Part shown: piece by piece, positions 31,804 through 33,645 of the stretch
How the letters are laid out: every line of letters starts with the position of its first letter
Position numbering within the stretch: the first letter of the stretch is position 1
Assembly (NCBI GenBank): GCA_016934935.1
Contig: JAFGRW010000018.1
Location: 1-33,645, forward strand
Source: Spirochaetota bacterium
GTDB taxonomy: Bacteria > Spirochaetota > UBA4802 > JAFGJZ01
Length of the DNA stretch: 33,645 bases
Direction: 5' to 3'
The notes under the pieces: generated by a model
Seen by the model: the letters and a program-made list of their open reading frames with translations, nothing else
Databases searched by the model: none
Told to the model about the DNA's origin: nothing
Position numbers and translations under genes: made by a program

Positions 31804-32109
31804 ATTTGTCCGTAAATAAATTTTGGTATCCTGTCGTGTTTGGAAAGTCAATAGACAGTAATTTCTATCTTGATAATAAACAATACTACTGCTATAGTTA
31901 AATATGGTACAGCAAAATAATTCTTATGGCAATTTATTATAGTGGGTTAACAAGATAAGTTTATTAATGCATTGAAGTTTTTTAATGCTAAATAATCGCG
32001 GCTGATAATAATGTTTACGAAGAAATTGCATTAAGAAAGAGCTTTGAATAAAGCCCCTTCTTAAAAGTAATATTTTTTATTAAAAGTATGGGATTATAAA
32101 CAAAAAACA
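31804..32109. other. AT-rich intergenic stretch with a 15-bp inverted repeat
   Basis: No gene is seen here. TTAAGAAAGAGCTTT (32031-32045) and AAAGCCCCTTCTTAA (32050-32064) pair at 13 of 15 positions around a GAAT loop. The hairpin lies 45 bases past the end of the lipoprotein gene but lacks a T run on that strand, so it is only a weak terminator candidate. The rest, upstream of 30568-31803, probably contains that gene's promoter, which I could not place. Confidence 0.4.
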
Positions 32110-33417
32110 CTAATAAAATGAACTGTTTGCAGCGTCTTTACCGTATTTTGCCCATTTGGCGTCTAGACAGATTCCGCCTGATGATGTGCTGACCCTGATC
32201 AGTTTGTTATCACTACCGTAAACTAGGGTGCCGTCGCTTAGCATTGCGCCGTCGCTGCCGGCTACTTTATCAGAAAGAGAAGAAGATTCGGTGCCGCTGG
32301 TCATGTTGATTTCAGTTGGCAGCTGCCCGGATTTATAAATTTTCTGATTCTTACCGATTATTAATTCTCCCTGTATAAAAATTTCTCCAATATTTGAACT
32401 CCATATTTCGGATCCGTCGGTTGAATTAAGTTTATAAATATAGCCGTCCTCACAGCCGATATAAATATTATTATCTTTGTCAATAACAGGTGAATTGATG
32501 ACATAATCATCAAGAAATATAGTCCAATTATCAGAGCCAAAAATATTATTCATGCTGATAATATTAGATTTATAGGTATTGTTATCTTGTAGACCAAAAA
32601 GTACGTAGGTATCCGTTACAGCTAAAAATGATGATTCTGAAGCAACGTCACCGGTATATAATCGATTATTAAGCGCATTTAAATTGTTGTCATATCGATA
32701 GAGTGAAACACTGTCACCTGTATCAGTTGATTTGAAGACTGAAAAGAATATTCCGCTATCGGTAGCCATTACCGGACTCATCTTTATAAAACGGTCATAA
32801 TAATCATCACCAGTAGAAAATTCTGTTTTATTATTTAATGTACCATCAGGCTTAATTGAAATAAGACAGGCTGCTTTAGCGGTTGAAATGTCCAAAAGGT
32901 ATGAATCAACTGCTATAACGATGTTTCCATCCGAGTCTATGCAGGGTTTATGCACTCCTTTTGTATTTGCAAGCCCTGATTCATCTGTAATTTCGTAACT
33001 CCATTCGGTAGAGCCGTCAGAATTGTTAACTGCGTATACCTTGTTAAGACCGGATAAAATAATCAGATCATTGCAAATAACAATATCCTGCAAATAATCG
33101 TCAATTTCAACATTCCAGTTTAGAGAGCCATCATTGTTAAATGATACAGCGTTTGTGGGACCGCTCATCATAAGATCTTCTTTGAAGAGCATATAGGTAT
33201 TGTCGTTTGCATCAACCGCGGGTACACCGTAAGCCATAAGATCTTCATCTATTTCGCTTGTGGTCGTTGGCGTCGGGTCTTCGCTTTCGGTCTTTTTGTC
33301 GTCAGAGCTTCCACCACCACATGAAATAAGTATAGTAATCATTAGTGTGAGAAAAGTTAAATAGATGATTTTTGATTTTTTAATACATTTAGTGCCCAAT
33401 AATTCAAATCCCGTCAT
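32110..33417 (-). CDS. Lipoprotein with PQQ-like beta-propeller repeats
   Basis: The 435-residue protein has a signal peptide ending in the lipobox LISC, with Cys33 as the lipidation site. A Gly/Ser/Asp/Thr-rich linker (about 34-58) follows. The rest is made of repeats such as NNSDGSTEWSYEI, DKDNNIYIGCEDGYIYKLN and STDGSEIWSSNI, the PQQ-like propeller pattern of BamB and related proteins. The C-terminal WAKYGKDAANSSFY resembles the closing strand often seen as WPMFGHDxxxT. It should be anchored in an envelope membrane. There are no enzyme cofactor motifs, so a scaffold or binding role is likelier than dehydrogenase activity. AGAGGT precedes the ATG at good spacing. Confidence 0.88.
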   Translation of the reverse strand: MTGFELLGTKCIKKSKIIYLTFLTLMITILISCGGGSSDDKKTESEDPTPTTTSEIDEDLMAYGVPAVDANDNTYMLFKEDLMMSGPTNAVSFNNDGSLNWNVEIDDYLQDIVICNDLIILSGLNKVYAVNNSDGSTEWSYEITDESGLANTKGVHKPCIDSDGNIVIAVDSYLLDISTAKAACLISIKPDGTLNNKTEFSTGDDYYDRFIKMSPVMATDSGIFFSVFKSTDTGDSVSLYRYDNNLNALNNRLYTGDVASESSFLAVTDTYVLFGLQDNNTYKSNIISMNNIFGSDNWTIFLDDYVINSPVIDKDNNIYIGCEDGYIYKLNSTDGSEIWSSNIGEIFIQGELIIGKNQKIYKSGQLPTEINMTSGTESSSLSDKVAGSDGAMLSDGTLVYGSDNKLIRVSTSSGGICLDAKWAKYGKDAANSSFY

Positions 33418-33540
33418 TTTTACCTCTCGGTTTGTAATTATTCATTATGATTCTTCCTTAAAAAGTTTAAAACAGTGTTGCTTATAAGACATTAAATTTT
33501 ACTGAAAAATCCATTGCGGATTATTATGAAAGGTATGATC

Positions 33541-33645
33541 ATGAAAAAACTGAAATATCATATTGCCTCACGTAAAAAAGTACATCAAGTATATATTGTT
33601 GCCTCATTGAAAAAAGTACTCGAAGTCCTGTATTTTTATACAGTA
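33541..33645 (+). CDS. Start of an unidentified ORF with a 12-codon repeat, cut by the window end
   Basis: From ATG 33541 (in-frame ATGs also at 33526 and 33535), with GAAAGGT upstream, the frame stays open to the window end. It contains two 12-residue units, HIASRKKVHQVY and IVASLKKVLEVL, which match a 28-base imperfect direct repeat at 33563-33590 and 33599-33626. It is divergent from the lipoprotein gene. I do not recognise the protein, and the ORF may not be a gene. Confidence 0.3.
   Translation, partial: MKKLKYHIASRKKVHQVYIVASLKKVLEVLYFYTV
33563..33626. repeat. Imperfect tandem direct repeat, 36-base period
   Basis: Two copies of a 28-base unit begin TTGCCTCA, share AAAAAAGTAC, and end AAGT at 33590 and 33626. 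The 36-base period equals 12 codons. More copies may lie beyond the window. Confidence 0.6.

Noticed and set aside
1..33645. tRNA, rRNA, CRISPR array, insertion sequence or prophage genes
   Set aside because: I looked for cloverleaf elements, rRNA-like stretches, regularly spaced repeats, transposases and phage structural genes and found none that I could support.

Overview
The window is about 60% AT and comes from a Gram-negative-type bacterium: it encodes a lipoprotein, a LysM/LytM periplasmic protein and a class A PBP. Several traits fit Spirochaetota or a neighbouring phylum, namely a class II PurE, two HisKA_2 sensor kinases and cyclase-like proteins. The sequence alone does not settle the phylum.

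Positions 1-2700 form a worn accessory zone. After a terminator-like hairpin come the tail of an Rhs protein without its core, a polymorphic-toxin C-terminus and an Imm40-like immunity gene. These are followed by a hicBA toxin-antitoxin pair whose 59-residue HicA has a TTG start, a frameshifted XRE-type regulator, and a parA remnant broken by stops and a frameshift.

Positions 2734-10050 hold envelope and signalling genes: a sensor kinase with a periplasmic solute-binding domain, a class A PBP with an unusually long basic cytoplasmic tail, an M28 peptidase directly behind it, and a convergent LysM protein whose M23 domain has lost most of its zinc ligands.

Positions 10152-26012 are a one-direction nucleotide-biosynthesis supercluster: pyrB-pyrI-pyrD-pyrK-pyrC-pyrEF-purM-purL-purQ-purCE-purD-purN, a terminator, then purF. 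It covers UMP synthesis after carbamoyl phosphate, and IMP synthesis except purB, purH and carbamoyl-phosphate synthetase. Two proteins have the domain order of animal enzymes. PyrE-PyrF resembles UMP synthase and carries a eukaryotic-type decarboxylase. PurC-PurE resembles PAICS and carries a class II AIR carboxylase, so no purK is needed.

Positions 26155-33645 hold two abutting genes for divergent class III nucleotide-cyclase-like proteins, one keeping both metal-binding Asp residues and the other lacking them. Next come a second HisKA_2 sensor kinase, a membrane protein fusing a CmpB-like domain to an HD domain, and a beta-propeller lipoprotein. The start of an unidentified ORF with a 12-codon repeat runs off the window edge. 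The strongest leads are the cyclase-like pair, the two animal-like fusions in one operon, and the orphan toxin/immunity cassette.
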